From assembly GCA_029224185.1 (NCBI GenBank), contig CM055196.1:124001-188000 (forward strand): a stretch of DNA of 64,000 nt, given 5' to 3'. The position numbers and the translations under genes were made by a program. Positions 62,481 through 64,000 of the stretch are shown here, one piece after another. The notes beneath the pieces were generated by a model, which was not told where the DNA came from, ran no database searches, and was given only the letters and a program-made list of their open reading frames with translations. This DNA is from Karalla daura (taxonomy: Eukaryota > Chordata > Actinopteri > Chaetodontiformes > Leiognathidae). How positions within the stretch are numbered: position 1 is the first letter of the stretch; each line of letters starts with the position of its first letter.

Positions 62481-64000
62481 ATTTCTGGACAAGCATGTGC
62501 TCAGGTACCTGCTCCAATGTCTCCTCTGCTCACATGGTCACACAAAGTGATGAGGCGTCCAGCTTCAATGCACCCCAGCAGATGGCACAGTCCCTGGGAG
62601 ACTCGCAGAGTGGGAAAGGGCCCCCTCAGCATTGGGGATGTCCAATCTCTTCATAGCACCGGGCTGACATGCGGGATCGCTTAAAAATCAACTCTCGTTT
62701 CGCTCTTTTCACGCTGCTCCCAGCCACACCCTAAGCAGCAGACAAATAATTTTTCCAGTTTTGTAGGAACATTGGTGCTCTCTCATGCGGGGCAGGTCAT
62801 AAACCCGTGCGCCTTGTGAAATTTAAACGACGAGCCTCATCGTAGGCCCAGTGCAGCCTTTTCCCTCCATAAACCCCCATTCATTTTCCCACCGCTGCCA
62901 TCAATGTTAAACGTGACACTTCTCCTCGCGACTGTGGCCACAGTTCTCATAGTGCACACACCAAATCGTGTCAGGGCTTTCTGGAGACTCTCCCCTATGG
63001 TGTGACAGTGAGCTCGTATTCCAGACTGGTGAAAGCGTTGTCTCCATAGAGCCAAATGTTTATCACTTGGCCAATATGGCTTTTCCCCGTAAGAATGAAT
63101 GGGAGAAAAAGAACTCCACAAACAAACATTCGCAACGTTGCCATACTTTGACTTTGAAACTTCCTTTTCTTTTCAAAAATTGAAGAAGATTGTGGTGTGT
63201 TTGTGTAGCGAGTTGCACGCTGATAGGTTGTATGGTTTTTCAGCAGCACCTCTTCTCGACGACCATGTGCTCAGGTACCTGCTCCATTGTCTCCTCTGCT
63301 GATATGGCAATACAAAGTGATGAGGCGTCCAGCTTCAATGCACCCCAGCAGATGGCACAGGCCCTGGGAGACTCGCAGAGTGGGAAAGGACCCCTTCAGC
63401 ATTGGGCATGTCCAATCTCTTCTTAGCACCGGGCCGACATGCGGGATCGCTGAAAAATCAGCTCTCGTTTCGCTCTTTTCACGCTGCTGCCAGCCACACC
63501 CTAAGCAGCAGAAAAATTTTTTTTTCCAGTTTTGTAGGAACATTGGTGCTCTCTCATGCGGGGCAGGCCATCAACCCGTGCGCCTTGTGAACTTTAAACG
63601 ACGAGTCTCATCGTATGGCCCAGTGCAGCCTTTTCTCTCCAAAAGCCCCCATTCATTGTCCCACCACTGCCATCAATGTTAAACGTTACACTTCTCCTCG
63701 CGACTGTGGCCACAGTTCGCATAGTACACACACCAAATCGTGTCAGGGCGTTCTGGAGACTCTCCCCTACGGCGTGACAGTGAGCTCATCTCCAGATAGG
63801 TGAAAGCGCAGTCTCCATAGAGCCAAATGTTGATCACTTGGCCAATTTGGCTTTTTCCAATCAGAATGAATGGGAAAAACAGAGCTCCACAAACAAACAT
63901 TCGCAACGTTGCCATACTTTGACTTTGAAACTTCATTTTCATTTCAAAAAGTGAAGAATCTTGTGGTGCGTTTGTGTAGCGAGTTGCACGCTGATAGGTT
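62480..64000 (+). repeat. Terminal monomers, return to R-like sequence
   Basis: The copy at 62329 ends as L type. From about 63,080 the array has 'gggagaaaaagaac', 'cttccttttctttt' and 'cacctcttctcg', which are R-family features. The next copy (63870) goes back to 'cattttcatttc' and 'gcgtttgtgtag', the latter otherwise seen only near 540. The T run near 63,518-63,526 is longer than in most copies. The array continues past the window end. Confidence 0.75.

Larger units (their letters stand above)
1..64000 (+). repeat. Tandem satellite array, ~771-bp monomer, about 83 copies
   Basis: One motif recurs at near-constant spacing through the whole window. Taking the ATGGG of the atgggaaaaacag-like block as anchor, copies start at 441, 1213, 1985, 2757, 3529, 4300, 5072, 5843, 6614, 7386, 8159, 8932, 9703, 10474, 11246, 12017, 12788, 13560, 14331, 15102, 15874, 16645, 17417, 18189, 18960, 19732, 20503, 21274, 22046, 22819, 23592, 24363, 25136, 25908, 26680, 27452, 28223, 28995, 29766, 30538, 31309, 32080, 32850, 33621, 34391, 35162, 35933, 36703, 37474, 38245, 39015, 39786, 40557, 41327, 42100, 42871, 43641, 44412, 45183, 45953, 46726, 47497, 48267, 49040, 49811, 50582, 51354, 52128, 52899, 53670, 54442, 55211, 55982, 56746, 57517, 58468, 59240, 60013, 60785, 61557, 62329, 63099 and 63870. 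Spacing is 769-773 bp except 764 (55982) and 951 (57517). All copies are on the same strand. I do not recognise the family. Centromeric or heterochromatic satellite is inferred from length, homogeneity and HOR structure. Confidence 0.97.

Noticed and set aside
1..64000. CRISPR array
   Set aside because: The repeat unit is ~771 bp with no short repeat-spacer pattern, no variable spacers and no cas genes.
1..64000. Tandem gene family or ribosomal DNA array
   Set aside because: No rRNA or tRNA sequence, intron structure or conserved coding frame is visible. Differences between copies fall without codon periodicity as far as can be seen by eye.

Overview
The window is one uninterrupted tandem satellite array. 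A monomer of about 771-773 bp repeats head to tail about 83 times across all 64 kb. Every copy is in the same orientation, and no unrelated sequence lies between copies. I see no protein-coding gene, RNA gene, transposon, CRISPR array or prokaryotic operon. The open frames that recur once per monomer are by-products of the repeat: they overlap in several frames on both strands and drift by point change and truncation. The organism is almost certainly a eukaryote, because long satellites with higher-order structure are typical of centromeric or other constitutive heterochromatin. Many of the differences between copies are CpG to TpG or CpA, which suggests CpG methylation (vertebrate- or plant-like). 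I do not recognise the satellite family and cannot name a species.

Layout. 1-590 is a more diverged monomer. 590-2133 is a near-identical 772-bp pair. 2.7-9.45 kb holds varied monomers that also served as template for a later copy. 9.45-16.87 kb is a trimeric higher-order repeat (HOR, 2314 bp). 17.39-24.75 kb is a mosaic segmental copy of 2.8-9.9 kb. 24.75-27.8 kb is mixed. 27.79-31.25 kb is a dimeric HOR (1543 bp). Near 32 kb the array switches to a second monomer family (R). R is arranged as an older dimer (1541 bp, 32-35 kb), a trimer (2312 bp, 35-41.8 kb), an irregular trimer/hexamer zone (41.8-49.1 kb), a tetramer (3088 bp, 49.2-54.6 kb) and varied monomers up to a rearrangement junction at about 58.17 kb. 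A partial 180-bp duplication sits at that junction, followed by the most diverged monomer in the window. A second dimeric HOR (1544 bp) of the first family (L) spans 59.3-62.5 kb, and R-like sequence returns at about 63 kb.

Each monomer carries several short dyad symmetries: a perfect 14-bp palindrome, a nested 8+8 inverted repeat, a KpnI-centred palindrome, and others. The candidate for an undescribed system is therefore a structural, possibly centromere-forming satellite with multi-scale HORs and dyad-rich monomers, not a set of genes. All identities and boundaries were judged by eye. No alignment or database search was run.
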